NCBI RefSeq assembly: GCF_000987955.1
Contig: NZ_LAZU01000001.1
Span: 1-64,000, forward strand
From: Paenibacillus sp. DMB20
Lineage (GTDB): Bacteria > Bacillota > Bacilli > Paenibacillales > Paenibacillaceae
Length of the DNA stretch: 64,000 nt
Direction: 5' to 3'
Positions 1 through 10,269 of this stretch are shown piece by piece; positions within the stretch are counted from its first letter, which is position 1; every line of letters starts with the position of its first letter. The translations under genes and the position numbers were made by a program. The notes under the pieces are model-generated. The model did not search any database. It was not told the origin of the DNA and was given only the letters and a program-made list of their open reading frames with translations.

Positions 1-273
1 GGAGAAGTTCGAAAGGTTGAACAGAGCTGCGGTATCCATGAGGGAAGCGTTGAATTGAGCCATATGATTGAGTACGTCCAGTTTAAAGCTTGTCGGATAA
101 TTTGTATAGCCATTGGCAAAGGCAGACTCACCATGGATCTCGTAGAGCTTCAACCAATATTGAAACTGAGAGTTGGTAACGCCCATTTGATTTGCGTATT
201 CCCTCTGTGAGAGAAGCGTAGGGTCATACGCGTGAATAATCGCCAGTTTACTATCCTTTGTAAATTTAGTCAC
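1..273 (-). CDS. IS3-family transposase OrfA-like helix-turn-helix protein (partial)
   Basis: This is the first 91 codons of a transposase accessory protein, cut by the window start. It opens with GTG at 273 behind GGAGG at 286-290, 12 bases upstream. The N-terminus has two helix-turn-helix repeats of the kind seen in IS150 OrfA: one around SQREYANQMGVTNSQFQYW and a second beginning at SFKLDVLNHM. In this family OrfA binds the inverted repeats and is joined to the OrfB integrase by -1 frameshifting. The OrfB part is not in the window, so activity cannot be judged. The family call rests on the repeat pattern and on the IS end just upstream. Confidence 0.7.
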   Translation of the reverse strand, partial: MTKFTKDSKLAIIHAYDPTLLSQREYANQMGVTNSQFQYWLKLYEIHGESAFANGYTNYPTSFKLDVLNHMAQFNASLMDTAALFNLSNFS

Positions 274-281
274 AAAAAAAC

Positions 282-323
282 TGCACCTCCAATTGTTAGC
301 GTGTGTCCAACAATTGGGGTGCA
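282..323. repeat. Inverted repeat inside the IS end
   Basis: CCAATTGTT at 289-297 and AACAATTGG at 309-317 form a perfect nine-base inverted repeat around an 11-base loop. It extends outwards to TGCACC/GGTGCA with one unpaired base. It lies between the IS tip and the transposase ribosome binding site, where such a structure could protect the element from read-through translation or serve as a transposase site. The function is inferred. Confidence 0.6.
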
Positions 324-407
324 GTTCAACCTTCATCGGGGGACTGCCTTTTTTCATATCAAAAAATACAATTGACGATAATGCCTTAACGTCCTCAGGT
401 TCCCGGT

Positions 408-2716
408 TTACGTGGGTGACGCTGAGCTTTCCCTTTCCACTCTCAGCTGTCCGCTTTCCGCTCCGCTTCGGACGATTCGTGCTTTAAAGGAACCGCCGCG
501 GTCGTCCTTAAACGTGAGCAGCTGCGTTTTTCCGCTCGTCAACAGCGATTTCAGCATGGCATGCGAAATATTCTTGCCGGCAAATTCCTTCCAGATAACA
601 AACTTGCAGCCCGATTTGAAATGCGAGCAGCCGTAGCCTTTACGGCCTTCGATGATTTGTCCGCCACAGCCGGTCACAGGGCATTCCCCCAGCAGAACCC
701 GGGCTCCCTGAGCCTGGGAACCTGTACCCGAGTTTTCTCGGGAGGGGCTGCTGTTCCCGGGTCGCTCGGCTCCGGCAGTCGATGAACTCCGTGTACCGGA
801 TGCCGTACGCGTTCGGGCGCCGCCCGCTTTCTTCCCGGTTTTCCCCTCATCCCCGCCTCCGAACATGGAAGGCGGCGCAGGCCGCTGCGTGGATACTTTG
901 TCGATGATGGACATCGTAAACCGCTGCACGTTTTTCATGAAAACATCCGCGGAAGCTTCCCCCTTGGATATTTGATGCAGGCGGCGTTCCCACTGGCCGG
1001 TCATTTCGGGCGATGCCAGAAGCTCCACGCCCGCATGGCGGATCAGCTCCACGGCAGACCGGCCCTTTTGGGTGATGGTGATCTTTTTGCCCTGCATCGT
1101 AATATAACCGACTTTTTTTTAGACGCTCGATCGTGGCTGCACGCGTGGCAGGCGTTCCGAGGCCGCTGTCCTTCATGGCGTCGCGCAGCTCGTCATCCTC
1201 GATATTTTTACCCGCGCTCTCCATCGCTTTCAGCAGCGTCCCCTCCGTGTAGCTTTTCGGGGGCTGGGTAGCTTTCTCTTTCACTTCGCTCTGCGTGCAT
1301 GTGACCGGCTTGTCCGCCTGTACGTTGAAAGCACGGTCGTTCCATTCCTGGGTTTCGTCCTCTTCGTCTTCTCTGCCTTTTTTGGATGAAGCTTTGGAGG
1401 CTTTGCGCTCCTTGTCCTGCTGAATAAGCACCTTCCAGCCGAGTGACAGAAGTTCTTTTATGTTGGTCTTAAAGGTTTCTCCTTCCACCTCCGTTAACAC
1501 GGTATGCTGCTTGTACATGGCAGGCGGGTAAAAGTGCGACAAAAACCGGAGGATGATCAGATCGTAAATATGCTGCTCTTCCTTGCTCAATGTTCCGGGA
1601 CGCTTCAGCGTCGGGAGTATCGCATGGTGATCCTCCACCCGCTCCGGATTGCAGACCGATTTGTTGTTTTTGTGGACAAGCTTTGCGTCGGCACCTTCCG
1701 CCATGGTCGCATAAGAAGTCGATTTGAGCATGTGAAGCGCTTTATGCATGCCTTCGATGTTCTGCTCATTGACATAGTTGGAGTTCGTCCGGGGATAGGA
1801 TATCACCTTATGGCGTTCGTACAGCCCCTGTGCAATATCCAGCGTCTTTTTTGGCCGAATATCCGTACTTGGCATTCGCCTCGCGCTGCAAAAGCGTCAG
1901 GTCGTACAGCTTGAAGGGATACTCCTTCGTTTCCTTGACCTCGTATTTCGTAATGTTTCCGCTCTTCCCTTTTACTTTGGCCGCAATCTCTTCCGACTTT
2001 TCTTTCGAGGTCAGGCGCTCTCCCTGCCAGGTTCCCGGATACTCCAGTTCGTCCTGAAGGAATTTCGCCTTCACGTCATAAAAGGTCTGCGACTCAAACG
2101 CCTCGATTTCCTTCTGCCGGTCGTAAATCAGCGCCAGCACCGGCGTCTGCACACGGCCTACGGACAGCAGGGTCTGATGCCGAGTCGTAAAAGCCCGAGA
2201 GGCATTCATTCCGATCAGCCAATCGGCTTCGCTTCGGGCGCGGGCCGCCAGAGTAAGATCTTCAAATTCCGATCCGTCCTTCAAACCGGCAAAACCTTTA
2301 GCAATACTTTCTGCAGTCAGGTCGGAAATCCATAGGCGCTTCACCGGCTGGCGGAGCTTTAGCTGCTGCTGGATCAAAGCGAATATGTACTGCCCTTCCC
2401 GCCCGGCGTCACACGCGTTGACGATCATATCGCAGCGTTTTGCAAGTTCACCTATCGTTTTCAACTGATCTTTTGTTTTCGGATTGGGTACGATTTTAAA
2501 TTGTTCCGGTATGATCGGCAGATCCTTAATGTTCCACCGTTTGTACTTTGGATCATAAGCATCCGGCTCGGCCAGCCCGACAAGATGACCGATAGCCCAT
2601 GTGATGATGTACTGTTCGCCTTCCAAGTAGGACCGGTTGTTCTTGGCCCGAGGTTCGATCACTGCGGCGATATTGCGCCCCATATCCGGTTTCTCGGCGA
2701 TGACCAGCGTCTTCAC
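408..2716 (-). CDS. topB: DNA topoisomerase III (two apparent one-base frameshifts)
   Basis: A type IA topoisomerase that relaxes negative supercoils and decatenates DNA through a transient 5'-phosphotyrosine link. GTG start at 2716 behind GGAGG. The N-terminal Toprim domain opens with MKTLVIAEKPDMGRN, the active-site tyrosine is in SYPRTNS, and the C-terminus has a zinc-ribbon-like module (CPVTGCGG, then CSHFKSGCKF) after a low-complexity Arg/Ser/Thr-rich linker. The protein is split over three frames. Reading through needs one base fewer in the T run 1847-1852 (restoring SAKK-TLDIAQG) and one fewer in 1113-1120 (restoring ERLKK-VGYITMQG). Corrected length is about 768 residues, normal for TopB with an extended tail. 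The breaks look like homopolymer overcalls, not decay. The gene stands alone, behind the gltD terminator. Confidence 0.9.
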
Positions 2717-2778
2717 GTAACCTCTCCTCCCCGAGTCCTTCCCCGGACGCAGGCAGGCCCGCCGCCGGAAAGGACTCC

Positions 2779-2807
2779 AAAAAAGGACTTCGCTAAAGGC
2801 GAAGTCC
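2779..2807 (-). terminator. Rho-independent terminator of gltD
   Basis: On the minus strand a perfect nine-base stem (GGACTTCGC / GCGAAGTCC, 2785-2807) with a five-base loop is followed by six U. It lies 45 bases after the gltD stop and ahead of topB, so topB should have its own promoter. Confidence 0.9.
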
Positions 2808-2851
2808 CTATCAACATAATATACAATTATAACATAGGATGCGGGCTTTTG

Positions 2852-4339
2852 TTAAACCAATACCGTACTCCCCATCAGATACTTATCCACTTCACGCGCA
2901 GCCTCGCGCCCTTCGTTGATGGCCCAAACGACCAGGCTCTGGCCCCGACGCATGTCGCCGGCGGCAAACACCTTATCCACATTGGTAGCGTACTTGCCGT
3001 AGCGGGCTTTCACATTGGAGCGACGGTCGCTTTCAAGTCCCAACTGATCGAGAATCGTCGACTCCGGTCCGTCAAAGCCGATGGCGATCAGCGCCAGCCG
3101 TGCAGGGAATACCCGCTCCGTGCCGGGAATCGGCCGGTAAATTTTACGGCCCGTCTCATCAACGATACGCTCAATTTGAATCGTGTGCAGCTCCTTCAGG
3201 TTTCCTTCCTCGTCCCCGACGAATTTGGTTGTCATGATCGAGAATTCGCGAGGGTCGCGTCCGAACAGCGCTTTGGCTTCCTCATGGGCATAGTCGAGCG
3301 TGTATACGTTCGGGAACTGCGGCCATGGGTTGGCAATCGGATCACGCTCCAACGGTGCCTGTTTGTGGGTACCGAACTGCGTAACGCTGCTGCAGCCATG
3401 ACGCAGTGCCGTCGCTACGCAGTCCGAACCGGTGTCACCGCCTCCGATGACGATCACGTCCTTGTTCGCGGCTGAAATATAGTTACCGTCTTCAAGGCCG
3501 GAATCCAGGTAGCTCTTGATCGTTCCGTTCAAATAATCCATCGCGTAATGCACGCCTTTCAAATCGCTGCCTTCAATGTTGAACTGGCGCGGTTTTGTGG
3601 CGCCTCCGCACAGCACGACCGCGTCGTAATCGTCAACCAGCTGCTGTGCCGGTATATCCTTGCCGATTTCGGTGTTTACGATAAACTCGACGCCTTCGGC
3701 AGCCAGCAGGTCTACCCTCCGCTGAACGACAGCTTTATCCAGCTTCATGGAAGGGATGCCGTACATCAATAAGCCGCCGACCCGGTCGGCACGTTCAAAT
3801 ACCGTCACCGAATGGCCCGCCTTGTTCAGCTGAGCGGCAGCAGCAAGCCCGGCCGGGCCTGAACCGACGACAGCCACACGGCGCCCCGTGCGTTTCTCCG
3901 GTGGTTCCGGGACGACCCAGCCTTCCTCAAACCCCTTATCGATAATCGCCTGCTCGATCGTTTTGATCGTTACCGGCTGGCCGATCAGGCCGACGGTACA
4001 AGAGCCTTCGCAAGGAGCCGGACAGACGCGTCCCGTAAACTCCGGAAAGTTATTCGTTTTATGAAGCCGTTCCAATGCATCTCTCCATAAACCGCGATAC
4101 ACGAGATTGTTCCATTCTGGAATCAGATTGTGAACCGGACAGCCGGACGTGCCGCCGATCATGTCGATGCCGGTGTGGCAATAGGGCGTTCCGCAATCCA
4201 TGCAGCGCGCTCCTTGGGTCTGAAGCTCTTCCTCTGCCATGTGTTTATGAAACTCTTCCCAGTCTTTGACCCGATCCGCCGGTTCCCGATCTGCCGGAAG
4301 CTGACGGTGATATTCCATAAATCCTGTTGGTGTTGACAT
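2852..4339 (-). CDS. gltD: Glutamate synthase (NADPH) small subunit
   Basis: The beta subunit of glutamate synthase passes electrons from NADPH through FAD and iron-sulfur clusters to the large subunit, which makes two glutamates from glutamine and 2-oxoglutarate. The start at 4339 ([10 protein letters not shown]) follows GGGGGAA at good spacing. An in-frame ATG at 4354 is less likely. Cluster ligands lie in CMDCGTPYC (residues 46-54), GCPVHN and CPAPCEGSC. The FAD site is GSGPAG near residue 150 and the NADPH site is GGGDTGSD near residue 290. At 495 residues the length is normal. No gltB (large subunit) is adjacent, so this copy is transcribed alone between folA and a strong terminator. It could serve a gltB elsewhere or another Fe-S flavoprotein partner. 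Confidence 0.93.
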   Translation of the reverse strand: MSTPTGFMEYHRQLPADREPADRVKDWEEFHKHMAEEELQTQGARCMDCGTPYCHTGIDMIGGTSGCPVHNLIPEWNNLVYRGLWRDALERLHKTNNFPEFTGRVCPAPCEGSCTVGLIGQPVTIKTIEQAIIDKGFEEGWVVPEPPEKRTGRRVAVVGSGPAGLAAAAQLNKAGHSVTVFERADRVGGLLMYGIPSMKLDKAVVQRRVDLLAAEGVEFIVNTEIGKDIPAQQLVDDYDAVVLCGGATKPRQFNIEGSDLKGVHYAMDYLNGTIKSYLDSGLEDGNYISAANKDVIVIGGGDTGSDCVATALRHGCSSVTQFGTHKQAPLERDPIANPWPQFPNVYTLDYAHEEAKALFGRDPREFSIMTTKFVGDEEGNLKELHTIQIERIVDETGRKIYRPIPGTERVFPARLALIAIGFDGPESTILDQLGLESDRRSNVKARYGKYATNVDKVFAAGDMRRGQSLVVWAINEGREAAREVDKYLMGSTVLV

Positions 4340-4654
4340 ACTGCTTTCCCCCATCCGTTCTCTTCATGCTGAGCAACTTGTATGATTGTACTTTTCATCA
4401 TATCACAAATCAGGCGATTTCTATCGAAACATGGTGCTATAATGTGCCGTTTAGCTGATTCATTTTTTTCTATTTTAAGCTAAGAAAAACTTTTATCACC
4501 GCTTGTCTACAGCATTAACAAACACTTTACAGAGCTGAAGCGTAAAAACATCGTAGCATTTGTCGTTTCCCCTGATAAATGGATTATATATACAATCATT
4601 TGCACTTTCCTACAAATCAAACCTCAGCAAAAAGGATTCGGAGAGCTTACGCAG
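4340..4654. other. Intergenic region between folA and gltD
   Basis: This 315-base AT-rich stretch holds no gene that I can support. It must carry the gltD promoter, but no clear -35/-10 pair stands out on the minus strand. TGTCTACAGCATTAACA at 4504-4520 matches the GlnR/TnrA box TGTNAN7TNACA in all but one fixed position. That would suit a glutamate synthase gene, but one weak match is not proof. Confidence 0.5.
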
Positions 4655-5155
4655 TTAAAGCCCCTTACGTTCAAAGATAACAAAACGATAGGAATAAGGA
4701 TTGGCTTCATCCGTGATGCCTTGCTCTTCTTGAACGGGAGTCCACTCCTCCCAATTAATCTCGGGAAAGAATGTGTCTCCTTCAAACGATTCATCGATGA
4801 AGGTGACATACAGCCTGTCCGCCGCAGGCAGCATCTGTTCATAGATTTGCGAGCCTCCGATGACCATCAGCTCCTGATCGGCAGCATAGGGTTTGGCTTG
4901 CTCGATATCATGAATGACAATGCCCTCTTCAGATGTCAAAGTGAAGTTCCGATCACGGGTAAGCACGATATTTTTACGTTTCGGCAAAGGCTTGCCGCCA
5001 AAGGAATCCCAAGTCTTTCTCCCCATCAAAATGGTCTTGCCCATTGTTTTTTTCCCGAAAAAAAAGCCATATCCCGGGGCAGATGCCAAGGCATCGTGCC
5101 GCCCAGCCCGATTACCTGATTTTTTACCCATCGCCCATATCATCGAAATGCTCAT
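4655..5155 (-). CDS. folA: Dihydrofolate reductase (N-terminal part garbled by three one-base insertions)
   Basis: Reduces dihydrofolate to tetrahydrofolate with NADPH, regenerating the cofactor oxidised by ThyA, whose gene lies just upstream. The start at 5155 (MSISMIWAMG) has GGAAGGG in front. The middle and end are typical (GKTILMGRKTW, VIGGSQIY, YVTFIDESFEGDTFFPE). Residues 11-40 as sequenced make no sense for the family. Removing one base from each of the runs 5120-5125, 5058-5065 and 5047-5053 restores NQVIGLGGTMPWHLPRDM followed by FFREKTMGKT, which carries the conserved substrate-site residues. The three insertions total three bases, so the frame stays open and the damage is invisible to simple ORF calling. 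Corrected length is 165 residues. Confidence 0.9.
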   Translation of the reverse strand: MSISMIWAMGKKSGNRAGRHDALASAPGYGFFFGKKTMGKTILMGRKTWDSFGGKPLPKRKNIVLTRDRNFTLTSEEGIVIHDIEQAKPYAADQELMVIGGSQIYEQMLPAADRLYVTFIDESFEGDTFFPEINWEEWTPVQEEQGITDEANPYSYRFVIFERKGL

Positions 5156-5217
5156 TGGAACCCTTCCTTTCAACTACCGCGTGTTTTTTTTCTCCAACTC
5201 GACACCCGCATCCTTAA

Positions 5218-6012
5218 TTAGACGGCAACGGTCGCTTTAATGGTCGGATGGTACTGATAGCCTTGAAATTCAAAATCCTCGAATTTGTAATCAAAGATAC
5301 TGTCCGGCTTTCTCTTGATGACCAATTGAGGCAGCGGATACGGTTCGCGTCCGAGCTGGGTTTTCACTTGTTCCATATGATTCGAGTAAATATGGACATC
5401 CCCGCCGGACCAGATGAACTCTCCGGGCTCCAGTCCGCACTGCTGGGCCACCATATGGGTCAGGAGCGAATAACTGGCGATGTTGAACGGCAGCCCCAGG
5501 AAAGAGTCTACCGAGCGCATGGTGAGCATGCAGGACAGCTTTCCGCCGGCCACGTAAAATTGAAATACGAAATGGCAGGGCGGCAGTTTCATGTTGTCGA
5601 TTTCCGCCACGTTCCAGGCGCTTACGATGTGACGCCGTGAGTCGGGATTGTTCTTGATGGACTCAATGACGCCTGCAATCTGGTCGATATGTCTGCCATC
5701 CGGCGTTTCCCAAGCACGCCACTGCGACCCGTATACCGGTCCCAAATCCCCGTTCTCGTCAGCCCACTCGTCCCAAATTCGGACGCCGTTTTCCTTTAGG
5801 TACCGGATGTTCGTTTCGCCGCTCAAAAACCATAAAAGCTCATGTACGACGGACTTCAAGTGAATTCTTTTAGTCGTTACCAAAGGAAAACCCTTGGACA
5901 GGTCGAACCGAAGCTGCCGCCCAAAAACGGACGTGGTTCCCGTTCCGGTCCTATCTTCTTTTTGGATTCCGTTATCTAAAATATCCTGCAGCAGTTCCAA
6001 GTAATTTTTCAT
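5218..6012 (-). CDS. thyA: Thymidylate synthase
   Basis: Methylates dUMP to dTMP using methylenetetrahydrofolate and releases dihydrofolate for the FolA encoded just downstream. The start at 6012 (MKNYLELL) follows GGTGGAG. An ATG four codons earlier lacks such a site. The catalytic cysteine is C146 in [12 protein letters not shown]. The N-terminal phosphate-binding arginine (EDRTGTGT), the internal RRHIVSAWN and the C-terminal PTIKATVAV end are all present. At 264 residues it is the short, E. coli-like ThyA form. The thyA-folA pair is separated by 62 bases and is probably cotranscribed. Confidence 0.96.
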   Translation of the reverse strand: MKNYLELLQDILDNGIQKEDRTGTGTTSVFGRQLRFDLSKGFPLVTTKRIHLKSVVHELLWFLSGETNIRYLKENGVRIWDEWADENGDLGPVYGSQWRAWETPDGRHIDQIAGVIESIKNNPDSRRHIVSAWNVAEIDNMKLPPCHFVFQFYVAGGKLSCMLTMRSVDSFLGLPFNIASYSLLTHMVAQQCGLEPGEFIWSGGDVHIYSNHMEQVKTQLGREPYPLPQLVIKRKPDSIFDYKFEDFEFQGYQYHPTIKATVAV

Positions 6013-6354
6013 AGGATTCTCCACCCTTACGTCTTTATTTCTGCATGTCAGCTAATAGTTTACCACACACCTCTGGGTGGCGGCATACAAAAAAAGGCGG
6101 CTCTGACATTTATGGATGGAAGGACATATATCCCTCCTCCCCATCCGACCGTCAATAATAAAAAAAACGTCTATCCACGCACTTTCTCAGAAGACAGACC
6201 GCGTTTAGCGGAAGTTTTTCTCGCGATATAAGGAAGCCGCATCTCCGAAGTTTATACTTTCTTTATCTTAAAAAAGACTGTTCACGGATCTCACGGACCC
6301 GGTGAACAGTCTCTTGGTTAATGACCGATAAGGTCAAAATGATGAAAAAGGATA
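6013..6354. other. Intergenic region between thyA and lpdA
   Basis: A 342-base stretch with no gene seen. Its left part holds the terminator of the pyruvate dehydrogenase genes (6270-6311). The rest should contain the thyA promoter, but no convincing -35/-10 pair was found. The sequence from about 6090 to 6260 is unremarkable. Confidence 0.6.
6270..6311 (-). terminator. Terminator of the pyruvate dehydrogenase operon
   Basis: On the minus strand GACTGTTCAC and GTGAACAGTC (6302-6311 and 6276-6285) form a perfect ten-base stem with a 16-base loop, followed by six U. It lies 44 bases after the lpdA stop codon. Confidence 0.9.
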
Positions 6355-7777
6355 TTACTTGCGAGGCGCCATGACATGGATTGGGTGACCCAGAACAAGT
6401 TCGGCACCTTCAGCCACGATTTCGCCAAGCGTCGGGTGAGCATGGATCGTCAAAGCGATATCTTCGAGCGTAGCACCCATTTCGATCGCGAGACCCAGCT
6501 CGGCAATCAGGTTCGACGCTTCGATACCGGCGATGTGAGCTCCCAGCACGAGGCCGGTTTCTTCGTCGGCAACGATTTTCACGAAACCGTCAGGGCTGTT
6601 CAGGGACAAAGCACGGCCGTTGCCCGCAAACGGGAACTTGGCGGATTTGGCTTTGTAACCTTGTTCTTTCGCTTGAGCTTCCGTCATCCCTACGCTGGAG
6701 CATTCAGGATCCGTGAAGGCTACCGCCGGTACCACTTTGTAATCCACAACGGATGGAAGACCAGCGATCGCTTCGGCAGCGACTTTGCCTTCGTAAGAAG
6801 CTTTGTGGGCCAAGGCCGGACCAGGAACGATGTCGCCAATCGCGAAGATGTGCGGGTGGTTCGTGCGTCCTTGATGGTCAACCTTGATCAGGCCGCGATC
6901 GGTCATTTCGATGTTGATCAGGTCAAGACCGAGCTCTCCGTCCGTGTTCGGACGACGGCCGACGGTTACAAGCAGGTAATCGGCAGTGATTTCCTTGCTT
7001 TCGCCGTTAATGGTATATTTCACGGTTACGTCTTTATCCGTTTGCTCCGCGCTTTCCGCTTTCGCGTTCGTGATGATGTCAACGCCGGTTTTTTGCATGT
7101 TTTTCGCAACCAGCTTCGTCATGTCCGGATCGAAACCGTTGAGGATGGAGTCGAGTCCTTCCAGAATGGTTACTTTCGTTCCGAATTTGGAGAACATTTG
7201 ACCAAGCTCTGCGCCGATGTAGCCGCCGCCGATCACGACGAGACTCTTAGGCAGCTCCTGAAGGTCCAATGCTTCCGTGGACGAAAGGATGCGTCCGCCA
7301 AACGGGAATGCTTTCAGTTCGATTGGACGGGAACCTGTGGCGATGATGCAGTTTTTGAAACGGTAACGAGGGGATTCGTGCTCATTGAACACGCGAGCCT
7401 CATTTTCGTTGATGAACATGCATTCGCCGCTGAATACTTCAACTTTGTTGCCTTTCAGAAGAGCGCCAACGCCGCCGGTCAATTTTTTTAACCACGCCGT
7501 TTTTGAACTCTTGGGTTTTTGCGAAATCAACGGTTACGTCGCCTACGTTAACACCAAATGCGTTCGCATGTTTTGCGGATTCAAAAGAATGCGCAGCGGA
7601 GATCAAAGCCTTGGAAGGGATACATCCTCGGTTCAAGCAAACGCCGCCGACTTCGGATTTGTCTACGATCAGAACCTTTTGACCCAGCTGGGCGGCACGA
7701 ATTGCCGCCACATAACCGCCGGGACCTGCACCAATGACTAGTGTGTCGATATCAAGAGAAGCGTCTCCTACTACCAT
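6355..7777 (-). CDS. lpdA: Dihydrolipoyl dehydrogenase, E3 of pyruvate dehydrogenase (one apparent frameshift)
   Basis: The E3 flavoprotein reoxidises dihydrolipoyl groups of the PdhC core and reduces NAD+. The FAD site is GAGPGG at residues 16-21, the redox disulfide is CLNRGC (C47, C52), the NAD site is GGGYIGAE, and the C-terminal catalytic pair lies in HAHPTLGE. The gene is broken after EFKNGVVKK by one extra base in the T run 7483-7489. Removing it joins this to [14 protein letters not shown] and gives 473 residues, the normal length. E3 is needed by several dehydrogenases, so a sequencing error is likelier than a null allele. It is the last gene of pdhABCD, three bases after pdhC. Known in B. 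subtilis as pdhD. Confidence 0.93.
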
Positions 7778-7780
7778 GTG

Positions 7781-9100
7781 TTACACCTCCATAACAAGCA
7801 GCTCAGGGTTGGCGAGCAGCTGTTTAATGTAATTCATAAAGTTTTGAGCGGTTGCTCCGTCGATGATGCGGTGGTCAAAGCTCAAGGAAAGAGCCATAAC
7901 CGGTGCAGCCACGATTTCGCCGTTCTTCACGACCGGTTTCTCGGAAATGCGTCCGGTACCCAGAATCGCAACTTCAGGGAAGTTGATGATCGGAGTAAAG
8001 AACATGCCGCCGGCGGAACCGATGTTCGTGATGGAAATGGTGGAGCCTTTCATTTCGTTCGCGCTCAGTTTGCCTTCACGTCCGCGACCGGCAAGGTCAC
8101 GAATGCTGTCGGCGATCATCCAGATGCTCTTACGGTCAGCGTCTTTAATGACAGGCACGATCAGACCGTTATCCGTGTCGGTAGCGATCCCGATGTTGTA
8201 GTATTTTTTGTATACGATCTCGTTGTTCTCTTCGTCGATCATCGCGTTCAAAGCAGGGAATTGACGGCAAGCCGCAACCAGCGCTTTAACGATGAACGGC
8301 AGGTAAGTCACTTTTGTGCCTTTCTTCTCGGCGATCGGTTTCATGCGCGTGCGGAAAGCAACCAGCTCGGTTACGTCCACTTCGTCCATGATCGTAACGT
8401 GAGGAGCGGTATAAGCGGATTTAACCATCGCGTTGGAGATCGCTTTGCGGATACCTTTAAACGGCACGCGCTCTTCTTCGGCGCGAGGATCCACGGCTGC
8501 GGTTGCTGCTGCAGGAGCCGCCGGGGTTTCTGCAGCCGCTTGAGCCGCAGGAGCCGCCGCTTGGCCTCCGCCGTTTTTGAATGCTTCCACATCTTCGCGG
8601 GTGATTTTTCCGTTGTTGCCGGAGCCTTGAACTTGGGAAAGATCAACGCCTTGCTCGCGGGCAAATTTGCGTACGCTTGGTGTAGCCAGCACGTCTTTGT
8701 TAGGAGCTGCCGGTGCGGATGCGCCGCCTGCTTCGCCTTGCTTCGCATCTGCAGGAGCGTCTTTCGCAGGAGAAGCTTGGGTATCCGCGCTGCCTTTCGC
8801 TGCGTCAGCTTCTTGTGCGGTCTGCTCTTCAGCGTGGCCTTCCTGTTCCGGAATGTCGCCCTCGGCGTCGATGATCGCTACAACTTCGCCAACGCGGCAT
8901 ACTTGACCGTCTTTGGCAAAAACTTCTTGAACCGTACCGTTTACGGGACAAGGAACTTCCACGACAGCCTTGTCGTTTTGGACTTCCATGATGATGTCGT
9001 CGTCTGTTACTTTGTCGCCCGGCTTGATGTGCATTTTGATGATTTCACCTTCATGCAGACCTTCACCCAGCTCTGGAAAACGATATTCGAATTTTGCCAA
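7781..9100 (-). CDS. pdhC: Dihydrolipoamide acetyltransferase, E2 of pyruvate dehydrogenase
   Basis: The E2 core transfers the acetyl group from E1 to CoA by way of a swinging lipoyl arm. One lipoyl domain spans residues 1-80 with the lipoylated lysine K44 in VQNDKAVVEV. An Ala/Pro/Gln-rich linker follows, then a peripheral-subunit-binding domain near residues 130-165 (ATPSVRKFAREQGVD), a second Ala/Pro-rich hinge, and the catalytic acyltransferase domain ending with SFDHRIIDGA (His and Asp of the HxxxD motif). At 439 residues with a single lipoyl domain it matches Gram-positive E2p. It sits 30 bases after pdhB and three bases before lpdA, in one transcription unit. Confidence 0.95.
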   Translation of the reverse strand: MAKFEYRFPELGEGLHEGEIIKMHIKPGDKVTDDDIIMEVQNDKAVVEVPCPVNGTVQEVFAKDGQVCRVGEVVAIIDAEGDIPEQEGHAEEQTAQEADAAKGSADTQASPAKDAPADAKQGEAGGASAPAAPNKDVLATPSVRKFAREQGVDLSQVQGSGNNGKITREDVEAFKNGGGQAAAPAAQAAAETPAAPAAATAAVDPRAEEERVPFKGIRKAISNAMVKSAYTAPHVTIMDEVDVTELVAFRTRMKPIAEKKGTKVTYLPFIVKALVAACRQFPALNAMIDEENNEIVYKKYYNIGIATDTDNGLIVPVIKDADRKSIWMIADSIRDLAGRGREGKLSANEMKGSTISITNIGSAGGMFFTPIINFPEVAILGTGRISEKPVVKNGEIVAAPVMALSLSFDHRIIDGATAQNFMNYIKQLLANPELLVMEV

Positions 9101-9130
9101 CTGTAAAACCTCCCTAGATATTTACTGCAA

Positions 9131-10108
9131 TTAAAATTCCATTACTTTATTCACTGCCGCGATGATGCGGGCAGGGGTTGGCAGCCAGGCATCCTCGATT
9201 TGCGCAAAAGCATATACCGTATCCGGAGCCGTTACGCGAAGGACGGGAGCTTCGAGGTGCAGAATGGCTTTCTCGTTAATTTGGGCAATAACCTCAGCGG
9301 CTACACCCGCGGATTTTTGAGCTTCCTGAACCACGATCGCACGATTGGTTTTCTTGACGGATTCCACGATGGTGTCGATATCGATCGGAGCAACGGTGCG
9401 CAGGTCGATGATCTCGGCTTTGATGCCTTGTTTTTCAAGCTCTTCCGCCGCTTTTGTCGCCGTATGCACCATAAGGCCGTAAGCGATGATGGTCACGTCG
9501 GAGCCTTCGCGGACAACGTTCGCTTTGCCGATCTCGACCGTGTACTCCCCTTCCGGCACTTCCGCGCGGAAAGCATGGTAAAGGTTCAGGTGCTCCATGA
9601 AAAATACCGGGTCATTATCGCGGATCGCAGAAATGAGAAGCCCTTTCGCATCATAAGGATTGGACGGTACTACGACTTTAATACCCGGACTTTGGGCAAT
9701 CAAACCTTCCAGGGCATCCGTATGCAATTCCGCCGCTTTGACGCCGCCGCCGAAAGGCGTACGGAATACGATTGGCGCGTTATAGCGTCCGCCTGAACGG
9801 TAACGCATGCGGGCCGCTTGAATAACGATTTGGTCGAGGGCTTCAAAAATAAATCCGACGAATTGAATCTCCGCGATCGGGCGGAACCCTTGAATACCGA
9901 GACCTACGGCCATGCCGCCGATTGCGGACTCGGCCAGCGGCGTATCGAATACCCGCTCATCCCCGAATTCTTTTTGCAAACCCTCGGTTACCCGGAAAAC
10001 ACCGCCGACATTACCAACGTCTTCACCGAAGATGACAACGTTCGGGTCACGGTTCAATTCCACGCGCATCGCGTCGCGAATCGCTTCTTTCATGTTCATT
10101 TGTGCCAT
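9131..10108 (-). CDS. pdhB: Pyruvate dehydrogenase E1 component, beta subunit
   Basis: Beta subunit of the thiamine-diphosphate-dependent E1, which decarboxylates pyruvate and acetylates the lipoyl group of PdhC. It begins [14 protein letters not shown] behind an AGGAGG-type site. It has the [15 protein letters not shown] region containing the glutamate that activates the TPP aminopyrimidine, the [19 protein letters not shown] stretch, and a transketolase C-terminal domain near the end ([15 protein letters not shown]). At 325 residues it is full length. Its gene lies 161 bases after pdhA, a wide gap for an operon, in which I saw no terminator. Confidence 0.95.
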   Translation of the reverse strand: MAQMNMKEAIRDAMRVELNRDPNVVIFGEDVGNVGGVFRVTEGLQKEFGDERVFDTPLAESAIGGMAVGLGIQGFRPIAEIQFVGFIFEALDQIVIQAARMRYRSGGRYNAPIVFRTPFGGGVKAAELHTDALEGLIAQSPGIKVVVPSNPYDAKGLLISAIRDNDPVFFMEHLNLYHAFRAEVPEGEYTVEIGKANVVREGSDVTIIAYGLMVHTATKAAEELEKQGIKAEIIDLRTVAPIDIDTIVESVKKTNRAIVVQEAQKSAGVAAEVIAQINEKAILHLEAPVLRVTAPDTVYAFAQIEDAWLPTPARIIAAVNKVMEF

Positions 10109-10269
10109 TGCTTCATTTCCTCCTTAGACATAACAGATCACATATGCTTGGCAGTTAAACCGTATCGTTTAATAAAAGCAGGACTCCGTTCAAAGCCCAC
10201 GGTCCTGAACGGCTTTGCCGCTTCATCAAGACCGTATCCGAAGCAGTTCCCGGAAAACAGGAACCGATT

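Larger units (their letters stand above)
1..328 (-). mobile_element. IS3-family (IS150-like) insertion sequence, left end only
   Basis: The end of an insertion sequence runs off the left edge of the window. On the minus strand it begins near 328 with TGAACTGCACCCCAATTG, which has the TG start and GCACCCC core typical of terminal inverted repeats in the IS150 group of the IS3 family. An OrfA-like transposase reading frame starts inside it at 273. The other end and any target-site duplication lie outside the window, so the exact boundary (about 328) is inferred. The element stops about 80 bases from the topB stop codon and does not interrupt a gene seen here. Confidence 0.7.

Noticed and set aside
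2501-3475. A 324-codon plus-strand frame opposite gltD and topB
   Set aside because: Antisense shadow of GC-rich codons; no binding site or family resemblance.
4504-4520. TGTCTACAGCATTAACA as a GlnR/TnrA site for gltD
   Set aside because: One fixed position mismatches and there is no promoter context, so I list it only as a weak candidate in the intergenic entry.
7778-9106. A 442-codon open frame on the plus strand opposite pdhC
   Set aside because: It is a shadow of pdhC codon usage. It has no ribosome binding site, an odd His/Phe/Arg-rich composition, and lies opposite a gene with clear domain structure.
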